Shown: piece by piece, positions 41,750 to 50,530 of the stretch
How the letters are laid out: every line of letters starts with the position of its first letter
Position numbering within the stretch: the stretch's first letter is position 1
Assembly (NCBI GenBank): GCA_005885515.1
Contig: VAWK01000016.1
Location: 55,963-119,962, forward strand
From: Actinomycetota bacterium
GTDB taxonomy: Bacteria > Actinomycetota > Thermoleophilia > Solirubrobacterales > Solirubrobacteraceae
DNA length: 64,000 nt
Direction: 5' to 3'
Position numbers and translations under genes: made by a program
The notes under the pieces: generated by a model
Database searches by the model: none
What the model was told of the DNA's origin: nothing
The model's input: the letters and a program-made list of their open reading frames with translations, nothing else

Positions 41750-41945
41750 ATCCATCATTCCGGCCCTCTGCCGGGCGGCACTTAAGACTCGACATCGGCG
41801 CTCGCATTCGCTAGCCTTCGCAGGGCTCGTGCCGCCTCCTCGGTGCTCCTCGCCGGGGCAGGCCGGCAGGGGGGCCGGGGCGATGCCGGGCACTAGGCAC
41901 GGAGGTCGACGCGGCTGGGGTTCATAGCTTTTAGCCGGGGGGGCA

Positions 41946-42458
41946 ATGCAGGGAAGCATGAAAACTGATCGCATCACGATCCGAACCGCAGCGCTCGCGC
42001 TGGTTGCGGCACTGGCCGTTTCAGCAGCCGCGCCGCTCGTCGCGCACGCCGGCCCGCTGCTGAGCGGCTACGGCGGTCCAGGGCAGGGAAACCAGGCGAT
42101 CCTGGGCTCGACGCTGCTGGGCGGACCCGGCGGCGGGGCGTCCGGCGGCGGCGGGGCAGGCGGCAGCCAGGAAGCGGCGCCCACCGGCGCGGCCGGCCTC
42201 GCCACGGCGGGCAGCAGCCACGCGAGTGCGCCCGCACGTGCAGCTTCGGGCGCCCACCCAGCGGCACGGCCCGCTCATGCGCGCCTGGTGGGGCTTGCCT
42301 CCGGCTCATACCCGGCATTCGAACGGACCGCCTCGACCAGCAGGTTCGGCCTGTCGGGCGCGGACATCTCCTATGTCGTGCTCGCGGCTGCCGCCCTGGC
42401 GTTCGCGGGCGTGCTGATGAGGCGCATGGTGCGCCCGAGAACGGCGAAAGGCCACTGA
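41946..42458 (+). CDS. Gly/Ala-rich exported protein with C-terminal TM anchor
   Basis: Signal peptide MKTDRITIRTAALALVAALAVSAAAPLVAHA, GPLLSGYGGPGQGNQAILGSTLLGGPGGG, C-terminal YVVLAAAALAFAGVLMRRMVRPR; likely start Met at 41958. Confidence 0.75.
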   Translation: MQGSMKTDRITIRTAALALVAALAVSAAAPLVAHAGPLLSGYGGPGQGNQAILGSTLLGGPGGGASGGGGAGGSQEAAPTGAAGLATAGSSHASAPARAASGAHPAARPAHARLVGLASGSYPAFERTASTSRFGLSGADISYVVLAAAALAFAGVLMRRMVRPRTAKGH

Positions 42459-42543
42459 CGGTCGGGCCATGCGACAGGCACGGATAGCCAGCACGGCGTC
42501 ACTCGCGATCCGAGTGAGCGGAACCGACTAGGAGGGCTAGCGG

Positions 42544-44082
42544 ATGGCCCCTACGAACATCACGCAGCAGACCTCGACCGCGCTTGCGCTGCAGGGCGAA
42601 CTGGCGCGCGCAGCGCCAGCCCCCAGGCCGCTCGCGCGCAGGTCTCTGGTCGGCCGCCTGCAATGGGCGCTGGAGGGCCCCGGCTGGAGCGTGCTGCGCC
42701 CGGCGCTGGATTTCGTGCTCATGTGCGTCGCGCTGACGGTGGCGATGGGCGGCTTTCAGGCCGCGGTTGATCCGGACCCGCATCGCGCGCCGCTGCTGGC
42801 GATGCCTCTGCTCGTGATGATTCTGTTCTATCTCCGCGGCCTCTACCGCACGCGCCTGCGCGCGCTCGTGCTCGATGGACTGGTGCCCGTCTTGAGCGCG
42901 GTCTCGGTGGCGGCGATGGCGGTCGCGATGATCGGCATCTACGCCAACGGGGCGATCCCGGACCACTTCGTGCGTACCTGGCTGCTCGCCGTGCTCGTCG
43001 TGGGCGGCGGCCGCGCGCTGCTGTCGTTGCTGCAGCGCTGGGCGCGCGCGCGGCGCCTCGTCGGCAAGCCGGTCCTGATCATGGGCGCCGGCGTGGTTGG
43101 GGCGCAGGTCGCGCGTCGGCTGGAGAGCCACCCCGAGTACGGCCTGGTGCCGGTCGGCTTCCTCGACGAGGACCCGCGCTCGGTCGCCGAGGTGGGCGGG
43201 CGCGACGTGCCCGTGCTGGGAACCGTGGAGGACCTGGACGACGCCGTGAGCAGCACCGGCGTGCGCAACCTGATCGTTGCCTTCTCCTCGGTCGCCGACG
43301 CGCGTGTCAGCCGTCTCATCCAGCGCTGCCAGGAACTCGGCATCGAGGTGTCGGTGGTGCCGCGCATGTTCGACACGATCAACAATCGCGTCGGCTACGA
43401 GACGGTCGGGGGCTTGCCGCTGATGTCGTTCACGAGCGTCAATCCGCGCGGCCTGCAGTTCGCGATCAAGCACGGCCTCGATCGCGTGCTCGCGCTGGCG
43501 TTCCTGGTGGTGCTCTCGCCCCTGATCATCGGCGCGGCGTTGGCCGTACGCCTGACCTCGCGCGGCCCGGTGCTGTTCCGCCAGCGTCGCGTGGGCCGCG
43601 ACGGCAAGGCCTTCGACCTCTTCAAGTTCCGCTCAATGGGCGTTCCGCCCGGCGGCGAGCTCCAGGAGGACGAGGACGAGGATGGCAGCCCGCTGCGGTT
43701 CCTGCTGGGCGGAGACACCGCTCCCGGCGGAGTCGAGGGCGACGATCGCCGCACCGCCGTGGGCCGTTTTCTGCGGCGCACCTCGCTGGATGAGCTGCCA
43801 CAGCTGCTCAACGTGCTCAAAGGCGAGATGAGCCTCATCGGTCCCCGGCCCGAGCGTCCCGAGTTCGTGGAGCTGTTCATGCACGACATCGTCCGCTACG
43901 GCGACCGGCACCGCGTGAAGTCCGGCATCACCGGCTGGGCGCAGGTGCACGGGCTGCGCGGGCAGACCTCGCTTGCCGAACGGGTGGAGTGGGACAACTA
44001 CTACATCGCCCACTGGTCGCTCGGCCTGGACGCCAAGATCCTCGCGCTCACGCTGGCCGCGCTGTTCCACAGCACCGAGTAG
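42544..44082 (+). CDS. Exopolysaccharide biosynthesis polyprenyl glycosylphosphotransferase
   Basis: FDLFKFRSM...LRRTSLDELPQLLNVLKGEMSLIGPRPERPEFVELFMHDIVRYGDRHRVKSGITGWAQVHGLRG; AGGAGGG upstream. Confidence 0.94.
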   Translation: MAPTNITQQTSTALALQGELARAAPAPRPLARRSLVGRLQWALEGPGWSVLRPALDFVLMCVALTVAMGGFQAAVDPDPHRAPLLAMPLLVMILFYLRGLYRTRLRALVLDGLVPVLSAVSVAAMAVAMIGIYANGAIPDHFVRTWLLAVLVVGGGRALLSLLQRWARARRLVGKPVLIMGAGVVGAQVARRLESHPEYGLVPVGFLDEDPRSVAEVGGRDVPVLGTVEDLDDAVSSTGVRNLIVAFSSVADARVSRLIQRCQELGIEVSVVPRMFDTINNRVGYETVGGLPLMSFTSVNPRGLQFAIKHGLDRVLALAFLVVLSPLIIGAALAVRLTSRGPVLFRQRRVGRDGKAFDLFKFRSMGVPPGGELQEDEDEDGSPLRFLLGGDTAPGGVEGDDRRTAVGRFLRRTSLDELPQLLNVLKGEMSLIGPRPERPEFVELFMHDIVRYGDRHRVKSGITGWAQVHGLRGQTSLAERVEWDNYYIAHWSLGLDAKILALTLAALFHSTE

Positions 44083-44145
44083 GGGAAAGCACCGCCGTGG
44101 TCGGAGGGCAGCTGGCCCGCCGACCGGATCGGCCAGACGCCTTAC

Positions 44146-45480
44146 TCAGATGCCCGCCAGGGCCGCCCCGGCGAGACCGGCCCAGTACTGATACACGCGC
44201 ACCTGGATCGCGCGCGTGCCGAGCACCCGCGGCAGGGGGATCGTGTAGCGGTTGAAGCGGTTGAGGATGAACAGCGCCCGGTAGCGGAGCACGCCGCCGA
44301 CGAATGCTTCCAACTCCATGTAGTCGCCGACTGGTCCGGAACCGGCGGCGACGATCTTCGCGCCGCGGCGGAGTAGCGCGAGCGTGACGCGGTGAGGCCT
44401 CGCGTAGGGCCGCAGCAGAGCCTGCGAGAGGGCCGCGAAGGCCGGCTTGCGGCGACCGGAGGCAGCGATCAAGCCGAAGTTCTCATGCGCGGTGTCCTGC
44501 AGGTGGTAGACCACCGCGGCGGCAACCCAGGGAGTCCCGGACAGCGAGCGGATCGCGTCGGCCAGGTTCTGCGCCTGGATTCTCGCCGTCACGCAGGCCT
44601 GTTCTTCCTGTATGCGCTGCGCGGGGAAGCAGCTGCTCCAGCCGAACTCGTCAAGCCACAGTGGCCGGCTGTCCCCGTTGGCTAGCTGCACTTCATGGAT
44701 CGCGCGAACGGATGCGAGCGTGAGGCTGTAGAAGTGCACCGACAGCCCGTCGTAGTAGCCCTTGATGCCTCGCGCGTAGAGCGCGCGCAGGAACAACCCG
44801 TTGGAGCCCACGAGCGAGCCGGCGAGCACGCGCACGCTGGGATCTGCCTGCTTGATCGAGGTGTACGCGGCCTTGAGGATGGCCGCGTAGCGCTGCGCCT
44901 TGTTGGGACCGGCGAAGTACACCTGGTTGCTCTGATCGGGCTCGTTCCAGATCTCGATCCCGGCCAGCTTGGCGCCGTAGCGGTGGGCGAGGTAGGCGAC
45001 GGCGGCCGCGTAGGAGGCGGGGTCCGTGGGGGGCCAGGCGTTGGCCGGGGTGGATTTTCGCGGCACGCAGTTGCGCAGCAGCGACGCGGGCGCCGAGGAC
45101 GCCCAGCACGGGGTGCTGTCGACCGTGAAGATCACGCGGATGCCAGCCGCCGCGGCGGCGCCGACGAGGCGGTCGGTGAAGGCCAGCGCCGCGGCATCGA
45201 CGTCGTTCGGCCGCACGGGCTCGAGCGTCGACCACCGCAGTTCGGCGCGCACCACCTTGGCGTGCAGCTTGCGCGCGGCGGCGATCTGGCGATCGGCGAC
45301 CGCCGGGCTGACGCCGCTGTACAGGCCGATCACGTTGACGCCGCCAAGCGGCCCGGTGGCGGGCCGCTGCGAGCTGGTTGCGCCGTGTGCCCGGCACGGC
45401 GCCGCCGCGCACACCGCGAGCGCGAGCGCGACGGTCATGCCGGCGCGCCAGGAGGCCGGCATGCGGAGGCGTCCTGCCAT
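44146..45480 (-). CDS. Secreted glycoside hydrolase (GH5/GH39-like TIM barrel)
   Basis: Signal peptide; VRAELRWSTLEPVRPNDVDAAAL...KLAGIEIWNEPDQSNQVYFAGP...RPLWLDEFGWSS. Confidence 0.82.
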   Translation of the reverse strand: MAGRLRMPASWRAGMTVALALAVCAAAPCRAHGATSSQRPATGPLGGVNVIGLYSGVSPAVADRQIAAARKLHAKVVRAELRWSTLEPVRPNDVDAAALAFTDRLVGAAAAAGIRVIFTVDSTPCWASSAPASLLRNCVPRKSTPANAWPPTDPASYAAAVAYLAHRYGAKLAGIEIWNEPDQSNQVYFAGPNKAQRYAAILKAAYTSIKQADPSVRVLAGSLVGSNGLFLRALYARGIKGYYDGLSVHFYSLTLASVRAIHEVQLANGDSRPLWLDEFGWSSCFPAQRIQEEQACVTARIQAQNLADAIRSLSGTPWVAAAVVYHLQDTAHENFGLIAASGRRKPAFAALSQALLRPYARPHRVTLALLRRGAKIVAAGSGPVGDYMELEAFVGGVLRYRALFILNRFNRYTIPLPRVLGTRAIQVRVYQYWAGLAGAALAGI

Positions 45481-45542
45481 GGTCACACCATATTCACCCG
45501 CCGTGCGGCGTGCGCAGGGTGCCTCGCAGTAGCCTGTGCCAC

Positions 45543-45629
45543 ATGTCGCCAACCTGGCTCTGGACGCAGATCGCGATCGTCGTGTTCGTGCTCATCGGCA
45601 TGGTCATCGCCATCACCAAGCTCGCGTAA
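45543..45629 (+). CDS. 28-aa putative single-span membrane peptide
   Basis: MSPTWLWTQIAIVVFVLIGMVIAITKLA; immediately upstream of the usp gene. Confidence 0.45.
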   Translation: MSPTWLWTQIAIVVFVLIGMVIAITKLA

Positions 45630-45660
45630 GGCGAGCTTTGGCGTCGGCTATGATCGGCGC

Positions 45661-46104
45661 GTGTTCAGATCTATCGTGGTGGGGACCGATGGCTCGGACA
45701 CGGCGACGCAGGCTGTCAGTCAGGCAGTCGATCTAGCCAGCGCGGTGGGGGCCAAGCTCGAGCTGGTGAGCGCGTATGAGCCGGTGCCCGAGCAGCGCCT
45801 CGCCGAGGAACGGCGCAATGCGCCTGAGGACCTGCAGTGGGCGATCGGCCCGCGCGAGGACGTCGACGCGAAGCTCGAGGCCGCCGCTGCGATCGCCCGC
45901 GAGGCGGGGGTGAGCGTCGAGCTGTGCCCCCGTCAGGGCGACCCCGCCGACGCGATCCTGGACGTCGCCGAGGAGCGCGACGCGGACCTGATCGTGGTCG
46001 GCAACAAGGGCATGACCGGCGCCAAGCGCTTCCTGCTCGGATCGGTGCCGAACAAGGTCTCCCACCACGCCCCCTGCTCCGTGCTGATCATCCGCACGAC
46101 CTGA
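45661..46104 (+). CDS. Universal stress protein (UspA family)
   Basis: SIVVGTDGSDTATQAVSQAVDLASAVGAKLELVSAYEP...DADLIVVGNKGMTGAKRFLLGSVPNKVSHHAPCSVLIIR; GTG start. Confidence 0.94.
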   Translation: MFRSIVVGTDGSDTATQAVSQAVDLASAVGAKLELVSAYEPVPEQRLAEERRNAPEDLQWAIGPREDVDAKLEAAAAIAREAGVSVELCPRQGDPADAILDVAEERDADLIVVGNKGMTGAKRFLLGSVPNKVSHHAPCSVLIIRTT

Positions 46105-46119
46105 GCTGGGCTCGCGAGC

Positions 46120-47691
46120 TCAGCCCACCTTGAGCGCGGGGGCCTCCGCCGCCGAGCCATCGGCTGCGTAGTAGGGCGATCCGGTCAGGCGTGTGCCGAT
46201 CACTACGATCCCCACCGCGTTGACGTCGAGGCGGTCGAGCGTCTCGCGCAAATCGATCGCGTCGGAGGTGCGCAGGCGGTCCAGGCGCGAGACGACGAGC
46301 ACCTCGTCGCAGAACTGGGCCAGCATCTGTGCGTCGGCGACGCCCAGTATGGGGGGCGAGTCGATCAGCACGTACGTGTAGGAGCTGTGGCGCAGCGCCT
46401 CGATCAGGGACGGCAGGGCCGGCGTGTGCAGCAGCTCCGAGGCGTCGCCGCCGTGGCGGCCGGCCGGAAGCACGTCGAGCTCGCCGCGACCCGACCAGAT
46501 CTCCCCGCCGGCTGGCATGATCAGCTTGGCGACCTCGTCGAAGTGCATCGCCCGTCCCTCTGGGTTGAGCGTGAGCAGTTCGCGCATGCCCGGGCGGCCG
46601 CTGACTTTGAACGCGTCGTCGAGCTTTGGCCAGCGCAGGTCGCCGGAGATCACCAGCGTCTTGTGGCCGGCCTGGGCGAGCACGCGGCCGAGGCGCATGG
46701 TCACGGTCGTCTTGCCCTCCCCGTGCGTGGCGCTGGTCACGAGCATCACATGGGGATGCCCCGCCGGTGGCAGCGCCAGGCGCAGCGCCGCCGACAGCGT
46801 CTGGTAGGTCTCGTACTCGGCTCGCGCATACCGCGCGTCGACGCGCCGGCGCAGGTACGGGATGCCGCTGAGCACGGGCAGTCCGAGCAGGTGACTGATC
46901 TCGCGCTGGCTGGTCACCCGCGGCGTGAGCTGCTCGCGGCCAAGCGCCACCAGCACTGCCAGGAAGATCGAAGCGAACAGCGCGATCACGCCGTTGCGAA
47001 GCGGACGCGGCGAGCTCGGCGACGAGGGCACGTCGGGACGCTGGATGAGCTGCAGCTCGGAGCCCGCGCGGGCGCTGGCCGCTTCAAGTTCAGCTGCCCG
47101 TGCCTGGAGCGTGCTCAGTTGCGCCGCGACGGACGGTTCGGACGCAGAGCGAGCGCGCACCGATGCGATCTGGTCGTTGATCAGCGACAGCGCGGTGGAG
47201 GTCTGCGCTCGCTGCGAGGATGCGTGCTGGCTGAGAAACGCGCGCGCCACAGCGTACGCGAGCGTGGCCGCGTCGGAGGCGCTGCGGTCGGAGACCTTGA
47301 TGTTGATGATGTTCGCGTTTTCGGCGACCTCGGCGGTCACGCGCTTGGCCAGTGAGGCCCGCGTTTCACCGCGCACCGCGCCGGCGGCTTCGCTCAGCAC
47401 CGCGGCGGTGGTGGCGAGAGTGGCCGTGGTCGCGAGGTTGCGCTGAACCGTCTGCGTTTCGTTCGAGCTGACGAGCCCCGATGCGTTGTCCACGACGATG
47501 CTGGCGGTTGCTTCGTACGTCTTGGGCAGCGTCACCGAGAAGGCCAGAACCCCGGCCGTGATCACGACCACCATCGTTACGATCAGCCAGCGGCTCCGTC
47601 GCAGTGCCTCCAGGTAGCGCCCGACCTCGATCGGGTCCTCACCCAGCGATCCGCCGCCACCTTGCCGCCGGCCATTAGCATCAGTGCTCAT
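46120..47691 (-). CDS. Wzz-domain / CpsD-CapB-like BY-kinase fusion
   Basis: N-terminal EVGRYLEALRRSRWLIVTMVVVITAGV...; C-terminal Walker A LVTSATHGEGKTTVTMRLGRVLAQAGHKTLVISGDLRWP. Confidence 0.88.
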   Translation of the reverse strand: MSTDANGRRQGGGGSLGEDPIEVGRYLEALRRSRWLIVTMVVVITAGVLAFSVTLPKTYEATASIVVDNASGLVSSNETQTVQRNLATTATLATTAAVLSEAAGAVRGETRASLAKRVTAEVAENANIINIKVSDRSASDAATLAYAVARAFLSQHASSQRAQTSTALSLINDQIASVRARSASEPSVAAQLSTLQARAAELEAASARAGSELQLIQRPDVPSSPSSPRPLRNGVIALFASIFLAVLVALGREQLTPRVTSQREISHLLGLPVLSGIPYLRRRVDARYARAEYETYQTLSAALRLALPPAGHPHVMLVTSATHGEGKTTVTMRLGRVLAQAGHKTLVISGDLRWPKLDDAFKVSGRPGMRELLTLNPEGRAMHFDEVAKLIMPAGGEIWSGRGELDVLPAGRHGGDASELLHTPALPSLIEALRHSSYTYVLIDSPPILGVADAQMLAQFCDEVLVVSRLDRLRTSDAIDLRETLDRLDVNAVGIVVIGTRLTGSPYYAADGSAAEAPALKVG

Positions 47692-47875
47692 TTGGTCCCG
47701 TGGGTTAGGCGTGAACGAGTGGGAGGGCATGATTATAGACCTGCTTGATTGATCGGCCGCCGGTTCTGGCACGAAAGCCGCGGGCGCGATCTTGCGTCCG
47801 CCTGCGAGCTCGGGCGCGGGCCATGTCGCCCGCCGGCCGGCGTGAAGCTACACTCACCGTCGCTGTCGGAGCCCG

Positions 47876-49348
47876 TCAGCGCGTGCGCGCGGTTGGGGCT
47901 CGCGGCTGGACGATCGTTCGAGCGCCGAACGGATGGCGCGAGCGCCCGCCGTTTGGCCGTGCCAGCCCGAGCGCGACCCAGACCCCCTCAGATCGTTGCG
48001 GCGCGCGGCGGGCCGCGCCCGCCCAGATCAACGCGGCGACTACCCACAGATGCCGCCAGTGCAGCGTGTCGACCACCGTGCTGTTGAAGATCAGCCCGCA
48101 CCACGCGCCCAGCAGGGCGGCCGAGCCGATCCCGTGCGTATCCCTGCCCAGCACCACGTTGCGCAGCGCGAGCACGAGCGTGGCCACCAGCAGCGCCACC
48201 CACAGCAGCAGCCCGAGGAAGCCCTGCTCGGCGAACACGCGCACGAAGGTCGAGTGGCTGGCGATGTGGGAGTAGTGCAGGAACTGCCCGGGCCCGACGC
48301 CGACGGGGTGCGTCCAGCCTAGGTTCCAGCCATAGGTCTGCGCTGCGAACCGCTGGGTGTCGTAGGACTGCAGGTGAGCGCGCTCTTCCAGGAAGTGAAT
48401 CGACCCGCTGGCGCTCAGGATGACCACGGTCAAGCCGCCCACGAGCAGCAGCGCGGTCAGCGCCCGCAGCGCGCGGCGCGCGCCGGCCCGGCGCATGCTC
48501 GAAGCGGTCAGCATCACCACCAGGGCGATCACGAAGTCGGCCCAGGCGGCGCGGGAGTAAGAGAACAGGACGCCGAGCGTGAGCGCGAGCAGGCACAGCC
48601 AGATGCTGGCGGCGCGCAGCCGCAGCAGCCGCGGCGCCTTCGGCGCGATGTGCTGCTCGAGCAGGATCAACGCGATCGGGATCAGAAACGGGCCGAACAC
48701 GTTGGGGTCCTTGAACAGGCCGCTGGCGCGTTCGCCGTTGTCCGCGCTGCCGTTGATGAACTGGCGGCCGGGGATCGGGACGTGCAGCGCCAACGAGGCG
48801 AGCACGGCCGAGGCAACTGCGATCACGAGCCAGGTCACGACCACCAGGCGCGCGCGCGAGGAGGAATTGACGAAGGCGGTCAGCCACAGGGCGAAGACCG
48901 CGAGATAGACCGTGATGAACAGGAAGCGCAGCGCGACGGAAACCGATACGACGTCGATCATCGAGGCCAGGTTGACGACCAGCAGCACCGCGACCATCCA
49001 GCGCAGCAGCACGGGAACGCGGCCCAGGCGGAAGCGCCCGGTCACGGCGGCCACGCACATGATCACCGCGAAGGCGATGTCGGGCGGAGCGGGCTCGAAG
49101 CGCACCACCCCCATCAGCAGCAGTGCGATCGCGATCGCCGTGTCGTAGTGCCTGACCGCAAGCAGCAGGAATCCGGTTAGGGCAAGCCCGCCGGCCAGCG
49201 CGAGCGCCAACGGCAGGCTGGTGGTGTCGAGCGCGTTCACCAGCCCGACCGCGACCAGGCCCAGCACCACGGCGCCGACGCTCGCGCGTGAGAGCCGAAG
49301 CAGCGCGCCGGGCCGGGGAACGGGCTGCCTTGCGACCAGCTCAGTCAT
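47876..49348 (-). CDS. O-antigen ligase-family membrane protein
   Basis: Multi-TM; SADNGERASGLFKDPNVFGPFLIPIALILLEQ; WTHPVGVGPGQFLHYSHIASHSTFVRVFAEQGFLGLLLWVALL. Confidence 0.88.
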   Translation of the reverse strand: MTELVARQPVPRPGALLRLSRASVGAVVLGLVAVGLVNALDTTSLPLALALAGGLALTGFLLLAVRHYDTAIAIALLLMGVVRFEPAPPDIAFAVIMCVAAVTGRFRLGRVPVLLRWMVAVLLVVNLASMIDVVSVSVALRFLFITVYLAVFALWLTAFVNSSSRARLVVVTWLVIAVASAVLASLALHVPIPGRQFINGSADNGERASGLFKDPNVFGPFLIPIALILLEQHIAPKAPRLLRLRAASIWLCLLALTLGVLFSYSRAAWADFVIALVVMLTASSMRRAGARRALRALTALLLVGGLTVVILSASGSIHFLEERAHLQSYDTQRFAAQTYGWNLGWTHPVGVGPGQFLHYSHIASHSTFVRVFAEQGFLGLLLWVALLVATLVLALRNVVLGRDTHGIGSAALLGAWCGLIFNSTVVDTLHWRHLWVVAALIWAGAARRAPQRSEGVWVALGLARPNGGRSRHPFGARTIVQPRAPTARTR

Positions 49349-50495
49349 GTCCCGGTAATGATCGACGCTCGCGCGATCGGAGTAAAGGGCGGACCGCTGC
49401 CCGCGGCGGCACGATCTCGGCGTAGGCGCTGCTCAGTCGCTCGATCATCCGCTCGCGCGGAAAGCAGCCGGAGCGCAGCAGGGCGCCGCGGGCCAGCTGC
49501 GCCGCGCGCTCGCGGTCGCTCAGCAGCTGGTGAAGCGCCCCGGCCAGCGCCCGCTCGTCGCGCGGTGGCGCCAGCAGGCCACTCTCGCCGTGCACGATCG
49601 CCTCGCCGATGCCGCCCACGTCGCTGGCGACGATCGCCAGACCCAGCGCCATGGCTTCGAGGATGACATACGGGAACGCCTCGGCCCAGGAGGGATGCAC
49701 GAACACGTCCATGCCTCGCAGCGCGCGCAGCGGATCGTCCCGCGGCCCGACGAAATGCACGGCGCCGGCGACGCCGAGCGCGTGCGCCTGCTCGCGCAGC
49801 TGCTCGAGGTCTGGCCCCTCGCCCACGATCGCCAGCTGGACATTCGCATGGCGCTCGAGCACTAGCGGCGCGGCGGCGAGCAGCGTGGGAAGCCCCTTGC
49901 CGGGCCGCAGCTGCGTCAGCGTCCCGATCACCGGCCCTCGCCGCCCCAGCTCGGCCAGCCGTGGGTCGACTCCGCCGGGCGTGGGCGGCGCGATGCCGTT
50001 GTGAATCACGCGCACCCGGCTGGGCGGGCCGATCGTCCGCGCGAGCCGTGCCTCGGCCTCGCACACGCACACCACGCGCGCCGCCAGCGGCGAAAGCGCG
50101 CGCTCGATGCCCCTGTACAGCCGCCGCTCGGCGGCATGCGAGAAGAAGCCCGCGAAGGCATAGCCGTGCGGCGTGTAGACCACTGGCGTCCGCGGCGAGG
50201 CGATCCGCGCGAGGCGCGCAATCGCGCCCGCCTTGGAGCTGTGGGCGTGGATCAGCTCGGGCCGCACGTCGCGCACGATGCGCCCGAAGCGCGTGATCGC
50301 GGCCGCATCAGCGCGCGGCGCAACCGCACGGCGCAGGTCCAGCTGCACGTGGCGGACGCTCGCACGCAGCCCGCCAGGCATGGCCGGCGAGCACACGATC
50401 AGCTCGTGGCCCGCGCCCGTGAGCCCGTCGATCAGGTCCGCGATGTGGCGCCCGACGCCACCGTCGGTCGGCTGATGGCAAAGCAGCACGCGCAT
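49341..50495 (-). CDS. Glycosyltransferase family 4
   Basis: MRVLLCHQPTDGGVGRHIADLIDGLTGAGHELIVCSP...GTLTQLRPGKGLPTLLAAAP...AEAFPYVILEAMALGLAIVASDVGGIGEAIVHGESGLL. Confidence 0.93.
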   Translation of the reverse strand: MRVLLCHQPTDGGVGRHIADLIDGLTGAGHELIVCSPAMPGGLRASVRHVQLDLRRAVAPRADAAAITRFGRIVRDVRPELIHAHSSKAGAIARLARIASPRTPVVYTPHGYAFAGFFSHAAERRLYRGIERALSPLAARVVCVCEAEARLARTIGPPSRVRVIHNGIAPPTPGGVDPRLAELGRRGPVIGTLTQLRPGKGLPTLLAAAPLVLERHANVQLAIVGEGPDLEQLREQAHALGVAGAVHFVGPRDDPLRALRGMDVFVHPSWAEAFPYVILEAMALGLAIVASDVGGIGEAIVHGESGLLAPPRDERALAGALHQLLSDRERAAQLARGALLRSGCFPRERMIERLSSAYAEIVPPRAAVRPLLRSRERRSLPGHD

Positions 50496-50530
50496 CGCAC
50501 GAGCCCACCCTACACGCCCGCGCGTCAGGG

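Noticed and set aside
46550-46700. Variant Walker A' (LVISGDLRWP) and few C-terminal tyrosines in the BY-kinase
   Set aside because: Similar substitutions are, as far as I recall, common in actinobacterial Wzz/kinase fusions; not strong enough as a separate finding
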